Shown here: positions 51,906-59,821 of the stretch, one piece after another
How positions within the stretch are numbered: position 1 is the first letter of the stretch
Layout: every line of letters starts with the position of its first letter
Assembly (NCBI GenBank): GCA_017432425.1
Contig: JAFRJE010000002.1
Location: 62,001-126,000 of the forward strand
Source of the DNA: Candidatus Saccharimonadota bacterium
GTDB lineage: Bacteria; Patescibacteriota; Saccharimonadia; Saccharimonadales; Saccharimonadaceae
DNA: 64,000 nt
Direction of reading: 5' to 3'
Made by a program: the position numbers and the translations under genes
Notes under the pieces: model-generated
What the model was told of the DNA's origin: nothing
What the model saw: the letters and a program-made list of their open reading frames with translations, nothing else
The model's database searches: none

Positions 51906-51916
51906 CGGACAACAAA

Positions 51917-52354
51917 CTAACCAATCCGTCCAACAATAAAGTTCACTATCGCGTACGCCAAAATCGCTACAACCAACCCGACAATCCCGTAAAGAATCGT
52001 ATTCTTCGCTTTCGTTACCTTATTCGTATCTCCTGCCGAAGTCGTATATTGAACTCCCCCGAAAATAATCATTACTACCGCCAAAACGCCAACTACATAA
52101 AGAATTATATTTATAATATTCTTAATCACGTCGGTCAAACTAGTCTGCGTAAAACTGCCCTCTGTCTGTTCCATCCCCTCCTGCCATGCTCCAGCGTTAC
52201 AACTTTCTCCCGTAGCATCATCAGTACATACCTTTTCCCCTGCCGCATTCCTTTCACATTTACAAGTTGCAAAAGTCGGCATCGCTAATCCATTTACAAC
52301 CCCAAAAACCCCCAAAATCCCCGCCAGAATTATCGTTTTTACTTTTTGCTTCAT
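51917..52354 (-). CDS. TrbC/VirB2-like pilin
   Basis: 145 residues. A signal peptide (IILAGILGVFGVVNGLAMP, cleaved near TFA) is followed by a short Cys-rich segment (CKCERNAAGEKVC...SCNAG) and two long hydrophobic segments (IINIILYVVGVLAVVMIIFG and ILYGIVGLVVAILAYAIVNF) joined by a charged turn (GDTNKVTKAKN). This is the layout of type IV secretion/conjugation pilins and related Patescibacteria proteins. No other T4SS gene is nearby. Expression appears to be set by the G14-spaced promoter at 52388-52421. GAAAGG lies before the ATG. Confidence 0.8.
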   Translation of the reverse strand: MKQKVKTIILAGILGVFGVVNGLAMPTFATCKCERNAAGEKVCTDDATGESCNAGAWQEGMEQTEGSFTQTSLTDVIKNIINIILYVVGVLAVVMIIFGGVQYTTSAGDTNKVTKAKNTILYGIVGLVVAILAYAIVNFIVGRIG

Positions 52355-52387
52355 TTCTAACCTTTCATTTATCTAATGCTTAATAAA

Positions 52388-52421
52388 AGTGTACCCCCCC
52401 CCCCCCCGACCATTTTGTCAA
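52388..52421 (-). promoter_or_regulatory. Pilin promoter with a G14 spacer, probable phase-variable switch
   Basis: On the minus strand a consensus TTGACA (52421-52416) and a -10-like TACACT (52393-52388) are separated by 22 nt: AAATGGTC plus fourteen G (C14 on +, 52394-52407). With nine G the spacer would be the optimal 17 nt. The arrangement matches promoter-spacer homopolymer switches such as those of Neisseria porA and opc. Confidence 0.7.
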
Positions 52422-52473
52422 GAAAAAGATTCCGAATTTTGAACGAAACGCAAAAAAAATAGCAAGCACCAAA

Positions 52474-52500
52474 AAGGGACGTATCTTACTTACGTCCCTT
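52474..52500 (-). terminator. Terminator of rpmE
   Basis: On the minus strand AGGGACGTA-AGTAAGA-TACGTCCCT is followed by a T-run. The stem has 9 bp. Confidence 0.85.
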
Positions 52501-52511
52501 GTTTTCCTACT

Positions 52512-52844
52512 TTATTTTTTCTCTTTCGCTTCTTTCTTCGCTAATTCTTTCGCTGCTTTTTTCGTCTTATTTCCTAAGCTCGCGCGAAGTTTCGCAGCCC
52601 TCTCGGCACGCGCCTTAAACCTATCAACGCGACCCTCGGTATCAATAATCTTCTCCTCACCAGTAAAGAACGGGTGGCTTGCGGAGGAAATCATAATCTT
52701 AACTAACGGATATTCTTTTCCGTCAGTCCATTTAATCGTTTCTTCGCTTTTTGCCGTCGAACGAGTTAAGAAAGAAAACTTCGCCGCTTCGTCCGAGAAG
52801 ACGACAAAACGGTAATCTTTAGGATGTAAATCTGTTTTACTCAT
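52512..52844 (-). CDS. rpmE: Large ribosomal subunit protein bL31, zinc-free type
   Basis: 110 residues from [16 protein letters not shown]; the longer frame to 52874 runs through the promoter. It has the L31 body with [22 protein letters not shown], which is the family signature. The CxxC zinc motif of type A L31 is absent, making it type B-like. A Lys/Ala-rich C-terminal extension ([16 protein letters not shown]) is added. A TATAAT lies 10 nt upstream of the ATG, and it is transcribed alone. Confidence 0.9.
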   Translation of the reverse strand: MSKTDLHPKDYRFVVFSDEAAKFSFLTRSTAKSEETIKWTDGKEYPLVKIMISSASHPFFTGEEKIIDTEGRVDRFKARAERAAKLRASLGNKTKKAAKELAKKEAKEKK

Positions 52845-52854
52845 AATTCCCGTT

Positions 52855-52860
52855 ATTATA
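52855..52860 (-). promoter_or_regulatory. -10 box of rpmE
   Basis: TATAAT on the minus strand, 10 nt before ATG 52844. Confidence 0.55.
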
Positions 52861-52895
52861 CTAAACTTTTCCAATCTTGTAAACCCTTAAACCCA

Positions 52896-52921
52896 AGAAA
52901 AAGGGAGGCTTCTCGCCTCCC
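52896..52921 (-). terminator. Terminator of the 52939-53292 gene
   Basis: On the minus strand GGGAGGC-GAGAA-GCCTCCC is followed by T5 (stem 52903-52909 with 52915-52921). Confidence 0.85.
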
Positions 52922-52938
52922 GAAAATACTGAATCGGC

Positions 52939-53292
52939 TCAAGCCCCGCAATATCCCTTTACCTTTCCGTCTTCGTCAAAAGCATCTTCCTCATCCACCA
53001 CTTCGCGCGACCGACGCTCGAACTGAAGCTGAGTCTCAAGCTCCTCGATATGCCCCTTAGCTTCCTCAAGCTCCCGTTCGCGCAGCCGAATCTCAGCGAC
53101 CAACATCCGGAACAAACCGGCAAGTCGACTGTCCGGTTTAATCCGCTCTTCCGCGGCCAACTCATACAGCAGATTATATTTCAAATCTCCCGTCTGAGTA
53201 ATCACATGGTAACACCACTCCTGATAATCCTGTATCTCCGAGTTATACTTCAACCCGGTCAAACACAGATCTCGCCGACTCTTAATTTTCAA
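52939..53292 (-). CDS. Hypothetical coiled-coil protein, compositional outlier
   Basis: 117 residues; not recognised. TTG start with AGGGGG 8 nt upstream. The middle is a predicted coiled coil (AEIRLRERELEEAKGHIEEL), with an acidic stretch (VVDEEDAFDEDGK) and Cys near both ends. No signal peptide or membrane segment. It is monocistronic with its own terminator (52896-52921) and a long leader. The promoter (TTATGGTAAAATT, minus strand near 53367) resembles that of the 54881 gene. Codon use (CTG, CGG, GAG) differs from neighbouring genes. Confidence 0.55.
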   Translation of the reverse strand: MKIKSRRDLCLTGLKYNSEIQDYQEWCYHVITQTGDLKYNLLYELAAEERIKPDSRLAGLFRMLVAEIRLRERELEEAKGHIEELETQLQFERRSREVVDEEDAFDEDGKVKGYCGA

Positions 53293-53399
53293 GGTACAAA
53301 CCCCCTAAACTAAAAGTATCTTTTTCCTCAAGCAAGCCTCGCTCTAGAAAAAGACCTAGTCATAATTTTACCATAAAACCGACTTACCGTAAAGTTTCC

Positions 53400-53428
53400 T
53401 TGCTTTTTCTAAAATTCTATGCTAAAAT
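53400..53428 (+). promoter_or_regulatory. Promoter of rpsB-tsf
   Basis: TTGCTT (53400-53405), a 17-nt spacer with an extended TGC, then TAAAAT (53423-53428). It leaves a leader of about 85 nt. Confidence 0.65.
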
Positions 53429-53456
53429 ACCCCCGTAATAATTTTAATTGAAACGC

Positions 53457-53497
53457 CCGCGAGCGATTTCCTGATTTAAAAATCTAATTTCTCGCGG
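53457..53497 (+). promoter_or_regulatory. Hairpin in the rpsB leader
   Basis: CCGCGAG (53457-53463) pairs with CTCGCGG (53491-53497), enclosing a small inner GATTT/AAATC pairing. rpsB leaders are often S2-autoregulated in bacteria; here that is inference. Confidence 0.45.
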
Positions 53498-53518
53498 AAT
53501 AAGAGAAAGGAAATCATA

Positions 53519-54205
53519 ATGACTGTAAAAGTCGATATGAAAGCTCTGTTCGAATCCGGAGCGCACTTTGGTCATAAGACCAGCCGTTGGCACCCTAAAA
53601 TGGCGCCCTATATCCACAGCAAACGCCAAGAAGCCCATATTATTAATCTCGAGAAAACCGTCGAAGGTCTCGAAAAAGCTCTCCCGTTCGCGACTAAACT
53701 CGCAAAAGACGGAAAGAAAATCCTCTTCGTCGGAACAAAAAAGCAACTTAAAGAAATGGTTAAGACCGCTGCCGAATCCGTCGAGATGCCTTACGTAACT
53801 GTTCGTTGGGTTGGCGGAACTCTAACTAACGTCGAAACCGTTAATCGCCAAATTAAAAAAGTAAAAGACCTCGAGCGTCGTATGAAATCCGGCGAACTCG
53901 AATCTCGCTACTCTAAACTCGAAGTCCAGCGTTACCAAGAAGAAATCGACTTACTCAACGAACGCTACGGCGGAATTAAAGATATGTCTGAACAGCCCGC
54001 CGCAATTCTCGTTACCGACGCCGTCGAAGATAAAAACGCAATCAAAGAAGCAAAAACCCTCCATATTCCGATTATTGCTCTCTGCGATACGAACGTCGAT
54101 CCAACCGGAATCGACTACGTTATTCCGATGAACGACGATGCCGTTAAAGCCGAACAACTCGTTCTCGATTATTTCGTCGAAGCTATCAAAGAAGGTAAAA
54201 AATAA
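53519..54205 (+). CDS. rpsB: Small ribosomal subunit protein uS2
   Basis: 228 residues. MKALFESGAHFGHKTSRWHP is the S2 signature, followed by MAPYIHSKRQEAHIINLEKT and VRWVGGTLTN. GAGAAAGGAAA precedes the ATG. It is co-transcribed with tsf (23-nt gap), the usual bacterial pairing; pyrH and frr, often next, are absent. Confidence 0.97.
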   Translation: MTVKVDMKALFESGAHFGHKTSRWHPKMAPYIHSKRQEAHIINLEKTVEGLEKALPFATKLAKDGKKILFVGTKKQLKEMVKTAAESVEMPYVTVRWVGGTLTNVETVNRQIKKVKDLERRMKSGELESRYSKLEVQRYQEEIDLLNERYGGIKDMSEQPAAILVTDAVEDKNAIKEAKTLHIPIIALCDTNVDPTGIDYVIPMNDDAVKAEQLVLDYFVEAIKEGKK

Positions 54206-54228
54206 TAAAAATCTAAAAAAGGAGAAAT

Positions 54229-54819
54229 ATGGCTAATATTTCTATCGAAGATATTAAAAAACTTAAAGAACTCTCCGGCGTTGGTTTAACCGACGCAAAA
54301 AACGCTCTCGTCGAAGCTGACGGCGACTTTGATAAAGCCCTCGACGCAATGCGCAAAAAAGGTTTAACTAAAGCCGAAAAACGTGGCGACCGCGAAACCC
54401 GCGAGGGTCTTGTCGATTCTTATGTCCACGACGGACGTATTGCCGCCATCGTCGAAGTCAACTGCGAAACTTCTTTCGTCGCCAAAACCGACGAATTTAA
54501 AACCCTTGCTCATCAACTCGCGATGCAGGTCGCCTCGATGAACCCGCTTTACGTTTCCGAGGAAGATATTCCCGCTGACGTTCGTGAGAAAAAGATGAAA
54601 GAGCTCGAAGAAAACTTTAAAGGCCCCGAAAACATGAAAGAAAAAATCCTCGAGGGTCAAGCAAAAAAGGCTTTCGCCGACAAGGTTTTAATGAATCAGC
54701 CTTATATCCTCGACGATTCAAAAACCGTCGCCGAATTTATCAAGGAAGCAATCGCTAAAACTGGCGAAAACATTACCGTCCGCCAATTCAAACGCATCGA
54801 ACTCGGCGTTACGGAATAA
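54229..54819 (+). CDS. tsf: Elongation factor Ts
   Basis: 196 residues, a compact form (E. coli has 283). The N-terminal UBA-like domain IKKLKELSGVGLTDAKNAL is followed by EADGDFDKALDAMRKKG and the core EVNCETSFVAKTDEFK, which contacts EF-Tu. The C-terminal coiled-coil subdomain is reduced. A SD AAAGGAG precedes the ATG and a terminator follows at 54839. Confidence 0.96.
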   Translation: MANISIEDIKKLKELSGVGLTDAKNALVEADGDFDKALDAMRKKGLTKAEKRGDRETREGLVDSYVHDGRIAAIVEVNCETSFVAKTDEFKTLAHQLAMQVASMNPLYVSEEDIPADVREKKMKELEENFKGPENMKEKILEGQAKKAFADKVLMNQPYILDDSKTVAEFIKEAIAKTGENITVRQFKRIELGVTE

Positions 54820-54838
54820 AAAATAAAAACAAAATTTT

Positions 54839-54865
54839 AAGCCCCGACCTTAGCCGGGGCTTTTT
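54839..54865 (+). terminator. Terminator of rpsB-tsf
   Basis: AAGCCCCG (54839-54846) / CGGGGCTT (54855-54862) with a T5 run. It may also serve the convergent 54881 gene. Confidence 0.9.
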
Positions 54866-54880
54866 GTTGAAGTAGATAGA

Positions 54881-55423
54881 TTACGGATTCAGGTCGTAAA
54901 GCACCCTGAACGACAGACGCCGGTTGACATCGACCCGTTCGCGGTCGAGAATCGTATTCGTCTCGGTAATAATCAAGGCGTATGCCTGGTGTTCGGCAAT
55001 CGCCGAGTGTGCCGGCGCTTCAGTTCCAGTCCAATACGCTGCCCACTCGCCCTCATGTTCCGCGACTCCGCGACCAACGGGATGACCGATTCCGTTCCGG
55101 TTCAAGCCCAGTTCTCGAACGACATCTCTGCCATCCAAATCGTCGCCCGTCGCTTCCAACGCCATCAGTCCATATTCCGACACCGTCGGCAACCTGAAGC
55201 CGGGGAAAGAACCGCGGATATAGGACTCAATCTCCGCCGCTTCCAGCCAGGTAAACTTCCGAATCTCCTTTCCGTTCTCGTCGGTCAATACCAAGTCTTC
55301 CGGACAATAGAACGCCTCCGCGACTTCTGACAGTACGTAGTCATTCCTCATCGCCTGCCGAAACAGAAAATCTTCGATCTGTCTCATCTGTTCTTCGGAA
55401 AGGGTAAACTTCTCTCGGTTCAT
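54881..55423 (-). CDS. Hypothetical protein with a C-terminal lectin/FGE-like look, compositional outlier
   Basis: 180 residues from ATG 55423 (SD GGAGG 8 nt upstream); the frame to 55471 is not needed. Segments FRLPTVSEYGLMALE, AAYWTGTEAPAH, AYALIITETN and the ending RRLSFRVLYDLNP recall the layout of formylglycine-enzyme-like and Fibrobacter paralogous/DUF1566 domains (W-T-G-T ... F-R-V), but this is a resemblance, not an assignment. No signal peptide is seen. It sits between tsf and rplF, on the opposite strand, with CTG/CGG/CAG codons unlike its neighbours. Confidence 0.6.
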   Translation of the reverse strand: MNREKFTLSEEQMRQIEDFLFRQAMRNDYVLSEVAEAFYCPEDLVLTDENGKEIRKFTWLEAAEIESYIRGSFPGFRLPTVSEYGLMALEATGDDLDGRDVVRELGLNRNGIGHPVGRGVAEHEGEWAAYWTGTEAPAHSAIAEHQAYALIITETNTILDRERVDVNRRLSFRVLYDLNP

Positions 55424-55482
55424 CTTTCTAACCTCCAATGTAAGTTTCTTCCTCTGTCCTCTAGAGAACAAGGATACGACAA

Positions 55483-55530
55483 ATTATACCATAAACCCCG
55501 TTGACTTTAAACCCCTTTTTATGGTATAAT
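55483..55530. promoter_or_regulatory. Divergent promoter pair in a 13-bp inverted repeat
   Basis: ATTATACCATAAA (55483-55495) and TTTATGGTATAAT (55518-55530) are perfect inverted repeats. Each arm holds an extended -10 (TGGTATAAT), one for the 54881 gene on - and one for rplF on +. The + promoter has TTGACT at 55501-55506 with an 18-nt spacer. Confidence 0.7.
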
Positions 55531-55560
55531 CCCGAAGATACTAAAAACTAAAGGAATTAT

Positions 55561-56097
55561 ATGAGTCGTATCGGAAAACAACCTATCGATATTCCGACAG
55601 GAGTGACAATTACGGTCGGCGAAACGGAAATTACCGTCGCTGGACCTAAGGGTTCGCTCTCTGTTCCGGTTCAACAAAATACTAAGACCTCCGTCGAGGG
55701 GACTCAAATTATCGTTACTCGTAAAGACGATGAACCCGAATCCCGCGCCTGGCACGGTCTCCAAAGAGCCCTCCTTAATAACGCAGTCATTGGCGTTACT
55801 AAAGGCTTCCAAAAACAGCTCGAAATTAACGGCGTCGGTTTCCGTCTCCAGGGTAGCGGCAAGTCGATTGAGATGGCACTTGGCTTTTCTCACCCCGTTA
55901 AATATACCGCTCCTGAGGGAGTTGAGCTAAAAACTGATAAAATGACGATTACCGTCAGCGGTATCGACAAACAAAAAGTCGGTCAAGTCGCTGCGGAAAT
56001 TCGCGCTCTAAAGAAACCTGAACCTTATAAGGGTAAAGGTATTAAATATGTCGACGAAGTTATCCTCCGTAAGGCAGGAAAGGCAGGAAAGAAATAA
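55561..56097 (+). CDS. rplF: Large ribosomal subunit protein uL6
   Basis: 178 residues. SRIGKQPIDIPTGVTITVGE at the N-terminus and the C-terminal EPYKGKGIKYVDEVILRKAGK are diagnostic. An AAAGGA SD precedes the ATG. It leads the fragment rplF-rplR-rpsE-rplO; the usual upstream spc genes (rplN to rpsH) are not in this window and the space is occupied by the opposite-strand gene. Confidence 0.97.
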   Translation: MSRIGKQPIDIPTGVTITVGETEITVAGPKGSLSVPVQQNTKTSVEGTQIIVTRKDDEPESRAWHGLQRALLNNAVIGVTKGFQKQLEINGVGFRLQGSGKSIEMALGFSHPVKYTAPEGVELKTDKMTITVSGIDKQKVGQVAAEIRALKKPEPYKGKGIKYVDEVILRKAGKAGKK

Positions 56098-56098
56098 T

Positions 56099-56428
56099 AT
56101 GAAACCTATTTTCCGCGCAAATCGCACCCGCGCCAAAATCCACGGCACCGCCGAGCGCCCTCGCCTCAGCGTCCACATTTCCAACGCGCACATTACCGCC
56201 CAGTTAATTGACGACGATAAAGGCGTTACTTTAGCCTACGCTTCGACCGTCGGCTCAAAAACAACCGGCAGTAAAACCGAAAAATGCGCATTAGTTGGCG
56301 CCGAAATCGCTAAAAAAGCTAAAAAAGCCAAAATCGAAAAAGTCGTTTTCGACCGCGGCGCTAGATTATACGCCGGTCGTCTCTCTGCTCTCGCAGACGC
56401 CGCCCGTAAAGAAGGATTGGAGTTCTAA
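56099..56428 (+). CDS. rplR: Large ribosomal subunit protein uL18
   Basis: 109 residues from MKPIFRANRTRAKIHG. uL18 binds 5S rRNA. AERPRLSVHISNAHITAQLI and the C-terminal FDRGARLYAGRLSALADAAR are diagnostic. The start one base after the rplF stop is chosen over the longer frame, which runs into rplF. Confidence 0.96.
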   Translation: MKPIFRANRTRAKIHGTAERPRLSVHISNAHITAQLIDDDKGVTLAYASTVGSKTTGSKTEKCALVGAEIAKKAKKAKIEKVVFDRGARLYAGRLSALADAARKEGLEF

Positions 56429-56429
56429 T

Positions 56430-57095
56430 ATGCCCGAATCTAAAGAAAAAGCCCCTAAAGTTATTAACAAATCCGGAACCTTGAAGATGACGGATAAGAT
56501 CGCCGCAACCCGCGAACGCAAAGATATCGGCGGTCGCCGTATGGGTCGCAATAACCGTCGCGACCGCGTCAAACCAAACGACGCCCCGAAAGAGTTCGAT
56601 GAAGTTACAATCAACATTGACCGCGTTTCTCGAACTGTCGCCGGCGGTCGTCGTATGCGCTTTAAAGCTCTCGTCGCAATTGGAAATCATAAAAACAAAA
56701 TTGGCGTTGGCGTTGCCAAAGGTAACGACGTTACCTCCGCCGTCGCCAAAGCAACCGCTAAAGCAAAGAAAAATATGATTGTCTTTGCGATGGACGGCGA
56801 AACCATCTGCCACGAAGTCGAAACCAAAGTTACCGGCGCCAATGTTTTAATGAAACCTGCTGCCCCCGGTACCGGAATTATCGCCGGCGGTGTCGTCCGC
56901 TCAATCATCGGTCTGACTGGCGTTAAAAACTTAATCTCTAAATCTCTCGGCTCAACGAACAAAGTCAACATCGCTTACGCCGTCGTCGAAGGTTTAAGAC
57001 AACAAGTCCCACGCAAAGATTGGGAAACAACCGCCCTCAAGGCTCAAAAATCTACTCCCAAACCAGCTAAGAAAGCTGACAAAAAGGAGAAATAA
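56430..57095 (+). CDS. rpsE: Small ribosomal subunit protein uS5
   Basis: 221 residues from ATG 56430 (GGAG upstream). It has an N-terminal extension of about 40 basic residues ([19 protein letters not shown]) before the core. The core has [20 protein letters not shown], then [17 protein letters not shown] and [17 protein letters not shown] Lys-rich C-terminal tail follows. The rplO gene begins 2 nt after the stop: rpmD (L30) is missing from this position. Confidence 0.96.
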   Translation: MPESKEKAPKVINKSGTLKMTDKIAATRERKDIGGRRMGRNNRRDRVKPNDAPKEFDEVTINIDRVSRTVAGGRRMRFKALVAIGNHKNKIGVGVAKGNDVTSAVAKATAKAKKNMIVFAMDGETICHEVETKVTGANVLMKPAAPGTGIIAGGVVRSIIGLTGVKNLISKSLGSTNKVNIAYAVVEGLRQQVPRKDWETTALKAQKSTPKPAKKADKKEK

Positions 57096-57097
57096 TT

Positions 57098-57562
57098 ATG
57101 AAATATAACGAATTAGCAGTTAATAAAAACACCCGCCCGACCCGCAAAGGTCGCGGCATCTCCGCCGGTCAAGGTAAAACCGCCGGTCGCGGAACTAAGG
57201 GTCAAAAAGCCCGTACCGGTCATCGCAAAATGCCGGCTGGATTCATGGGCGGCCAACGCGCCATTATGCAGGCAATCCCGAAACTTAAAGGTTTTAAGTC
57301 AATTCACGCTAAAGCCGAAATCGTTTATACCGATCGCTTAAACGATCTAAAAGGGAACGTCGACAATTTCGTCCTCGCGGAAAATTCTTTAATTTCTTCG
57401 CCTTACGCAAAAGTTAAAGTTATTTCTCGCGGCGAATTAAAGAGCAAAATCGCCCTCGAAACCCAATTCGCTTCGAAATCCGCGATTGAAGCTCTAAAGA
57501 AAGCTGGCGGTAGCTTCAAAAAAGTTTCTGTTCCGAAACGCGCGAAAAAAACCGCAGAATAG
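57098..57562 (+). CDS. rplO: Large ribosomal subunit protein uL15
   Basis: 154 residues. [20 protein letters not shown] and the following [21 protein letters not shown] are the signature glycine-rich start. [17 protein letters not shown] ends the protein. An AAAAAGGAG SD precedes the ATG. It is followed by a strong terminator, so secY has a separate promoter. Confidence 0.96.
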   Translation: MKYNELAVNKNTRPTRKGRGISAGQGKTAGRGTKGQKARTGHRKMPAGFMGGQRAIMQAIPKLKGFKSIHAKAEIVYTDRLNDLKGNVDNFVLAENSLISSPYAKVKVISRGELKSKIALETQFASKSAIEALKKAGGSFKKVSVPKRAKKTAE

Positions 57563-57567
57563 CCTTT

Positions 57568-57603
57568 AAAAAAAGAACTGTAGAAAATACAGTTCTTTTT
57601 TTT
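57568..57603 (+). terminator. Terminator after rplO
   Basis: AAAAGAACTGTA / TACAGTTCTTTT with a GAAAA loop, continuing to T8. It splits rplO from secY. Confidence 0.9.
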
Positions 57604-57656
57604 ATTCTCCTTTTATGTTATCATAGATAAGATAAATCTAGTTGAGGTTCAGAAAG

Positions 57657-59087
57657 ATGCATTTTAAGACCATTTTCAAATCCCTAAAAAACAAAGATAT
57701 GCTAAAACGCTTCCTAATCATCTTAGGACTTTTAGTCGTCTATCGCTTCTTAGCTCATATCCCCGTCCCGATGGGCGAGCCAACAACTTTCCGCGAAGCC
57801 GTTAAAAGCCTCCTCGAAAGTTCTGATTTCGGAAGTTTTTTGAACTTAATTTCCGGCGGCGGTCTTGTTTCTTTCTCAATCCTAACCGTCGGTCTCTCTC
57901 CTTATATTACCTCTTCGATTGTTGTCCAACTCTTAACTAAAGCAATCCCCTCGCTCGAAGAACTCTCAAACGACGGCGAAGCCGGTCGCCGAAAAATTAA
58001 CCAGTGGACTCGTATCGCAACCATCCCTCTCGCCGTTATTCAGTCAATCGCTTATATATATATTCTCTATCAGTCCGTCGTCGGCGCCAATACCGCCGTC
58101 CTCCCCGATTTAACGACTATGGACTGGGTTATTTCCGTCTCTGCGATGGTCTGTGGCTCAATTATCTTAATGTGGCTCGGCGAGCTAATGACTGAACAGG
58201 GAATCGGCAATGGAATTTCGATGTTGATTTTCGCCTCAATCATTTCCCAATTCCCCAGCACTTTCGCGAGCCTTATCACTGCCCTCTTCAATACCGAAGC
58301 CGGCAGCTTAAGCCTCTTTGGCTGGCTAAATCTTCCTGTTAATCCGACCGTCTTCTGGATTATTCTCGGCTTTGCGCTCGCGATTATCGTTGTCGTTTAT
58401 TTCCTCGTCAAGTTAAACGAGGCGCAAAGGATTATTACGATTAACTATGCTAAACGAGTTCATGGCAACTCGGCTTACGGCGGGATTAAATCAATCCTCC
58501 CGATTAAGTTAATCGCCGCCGGCGTTATCCCCGTCATTTTCGCGACCGCCTTTCTCTCGCTTCCTGCCCTCGTTGGACAGGTTATTACTTCCGTTAACCC
58601 AGAAAATACCCTCGGTTCAACTCTAACAACCCTCTTTACCGCTCCGAGCGCTAATAATTTCTCGACTCAATATCCCGACGGAATTACCGCCCAGTGGTTC
58701 CTTTATCCTGCGCTCTACTTTATCCTCGTCGTCATGTTTACCTATTTCTATACGACGATTATCTTTAATACCAACGAAATCGCCGACAATCTCCAAAAGC
58801 AGGGAGGCTTTATCGAGGGCGTCCGCCCCGGTCTAAAAACCGCCGAATATCTCTCAAAAATCATTAACCGCCTCAATTTCTTCGGCGCCTTTAGCCTCGG
58901 TTTAATCGCTATGCTCCCGTTCATTACCGACTATATCTTTATCGTTATTACTGGCGCTCCGATTGGGCTTTCGCTCTCCGGAACCGGACTTTTGATTGTC
59001 GTTACTGTCGCGCTCGAAAACTTAAGAAGTCTCGATTCGCGCGCTCTCATGGTAACTTATGATGACTACGGAAAGGACGAACTTTAA
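57657..59087 (+). CDS. secY: Preprotein translocase subunit SecY
   Basis: 476 residues from ATG 57657; the TTG at 57642 is part of the SD TTGAGG. Ten membrane segments can be traced, from FLIILGLLVVYRFLAHIPV to LLIVVTVALENLRSL. The plug-region GSFLNLISGGGLVSFSI, LSPYITSSIVVQLL and the cytoplasmic NYAKRVHGNSAYGG are diagnostic. The channel is used by the many exported proteins here. adk and map, often next to secY, are replaced by a sortase gene. Confidence 0.96.
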   Translation: MHFKTIFKSLKNKDMLKRFLIILGLLVVYRFLAHIPVPMGEPTTFREAVKSLLESSDFGSFLNLISGGGLVSFSILTVGLSPYITSSIVVQLLTKAIPSLEELSNDGEAGRRKINQWTRIATIPLAVIQSIAYIYILYQSVVGANTAVLPDLTTMDWVISVSAMVCGSIILMWLGELMTEQGIGNGISMLIFASIISQFPSTFASLITALFNTEAGSLSLFGWLNLPVNPTVFWIILGFALAIIVVVYFLVKLNEAQRIITINYAKRVHGNSAYGGIKSILPIKLIAAGVIPVIFATAFLSLPALVGQVITSVNPENTLGSTLTTLFTAPSANNFSTQYPDGITAQWFLYPALYFILVVMFTYFYTTIIFNTNEIADNLQKQGGFIEGVRPGLKTAEYLSKIINRLNFFGAFSLGLIAMLPFITDYIFIVITGAPIGLSLSGTGLLIVVTVALENLRSLDSRALMVTYDDYGKDEL

Positions 59088-59089
59088 AC

Positions 59090-59782
59090 ATGGAAAAGGG
59101 TGGAATGAACATTTCTAAAACCAAATCTCTTATTAGCAAAATTTTCTGGGGGATTATCCTCGCTCTCGTTATCTTCTTCTTTGGGAAGACCGCGATTTTC
59201 GAATATAATTATTATCGCGAAAAAGAGGGAAGTACTCGCGCCGCTTCCGACGTCCCGACCGACTCCGAAGAAGTCGACGAAACCGAAGTAACCGAAGAAG
59301 AACGCGCAGAATGGACGGTTCCCGCCGACCAACCGCGTTATCTAACCATTGAAAAACTTGGCGTCCGTAACGCCCGTATTCGCCCCGTCGGACGCAAAAC
59401 TTCCGGCGAACTCGACGTCCCCTATAATATCTTCGACGTCGGCTGGTATAACTCCTCCGGAAAGCCCGGCGAAGGTCGAACCATGCTAATCGACGGACAT
59501 AACGGCGGCCCCAATGTCGTCGGCGTTTTTAAATATCTCCCCGAACTAACCGAGGGAGACTTTATTGTCGTCGAGCGCGGCGACGGCATAATTTTTAAAT
59601 ATTCTGTCGTCGAGAACAATACCATCCCGCTTTCCGAATCCGACAGCTATATGTCAACCGCCCTAACTTCCCCCGAACCCAGAAAGGAAGCCCTAACTTT
59701 GATTACCTGTACTGGCGAATGGTCTCAGACCCAACAAACCTACCTCTCCCGCCAATTCACAAGAGCCGTTTTAGTCAACTAA
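59090..59782 (+). CDS. Sortase family transpeptidase
   Basis: 230 residues (ATG 59090; ATG 59105 has the better SD AAGGGTGGA). One N-terminal membrane anchor (IFWGIILALVIFFFGKTAIF) and an acidic stalk. The catalytic domain has LIDGHNGG (His near residue 141), LTLITCTGEWSQT (Cys near 204) and the Arg in SRQFTRAVLVN, a complete sortase triad. Class is uncertain (E/F-like). It follows secY by 2 nt, so it is co-transcribed with the translocon. None of the secreted proteins here has a plain LPXTG tail. Confidence 0.88.
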   Translation: MEKGGMNISKTKSLISKIFWGIILALVIFFFGKTAIFEYNYYREKEGSTRAASDVPTDSEEVDETEVTEEERAEWTVPADQPRYLTIEKLGVRNARIRPVGRKTSGELDVPYNIFDVGWYNSSGKPGEGRTMLIDGHNGGPNVVGVFKYLPELTEGDFIVVERGDGIIFKYSVVENNTIPLSESDSYMSTALTSPEPRKEALTLITCTGEWSQTQQTYLSRQFTRAVLVN

Positions 59783-59821
59783 AACCCCAAAATCCCTCTT
59801 GTATTTTATATAAATATTTGA

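Noticed and set aside
52394-52407. C14 tract as a translational (in-gene) phase switch
   Set aside because: It lies upstream of the pilin ATG and outside any credible reading frame, so only a transcriptional effect is sensible. An assembly artefact remains possible.
54989-55330. 113-codon open frame on + opposite the 54881 gene
   Set aside because: No SD or promoter, composition follows the antisense of the real gene, and it would overlap it almost completely.
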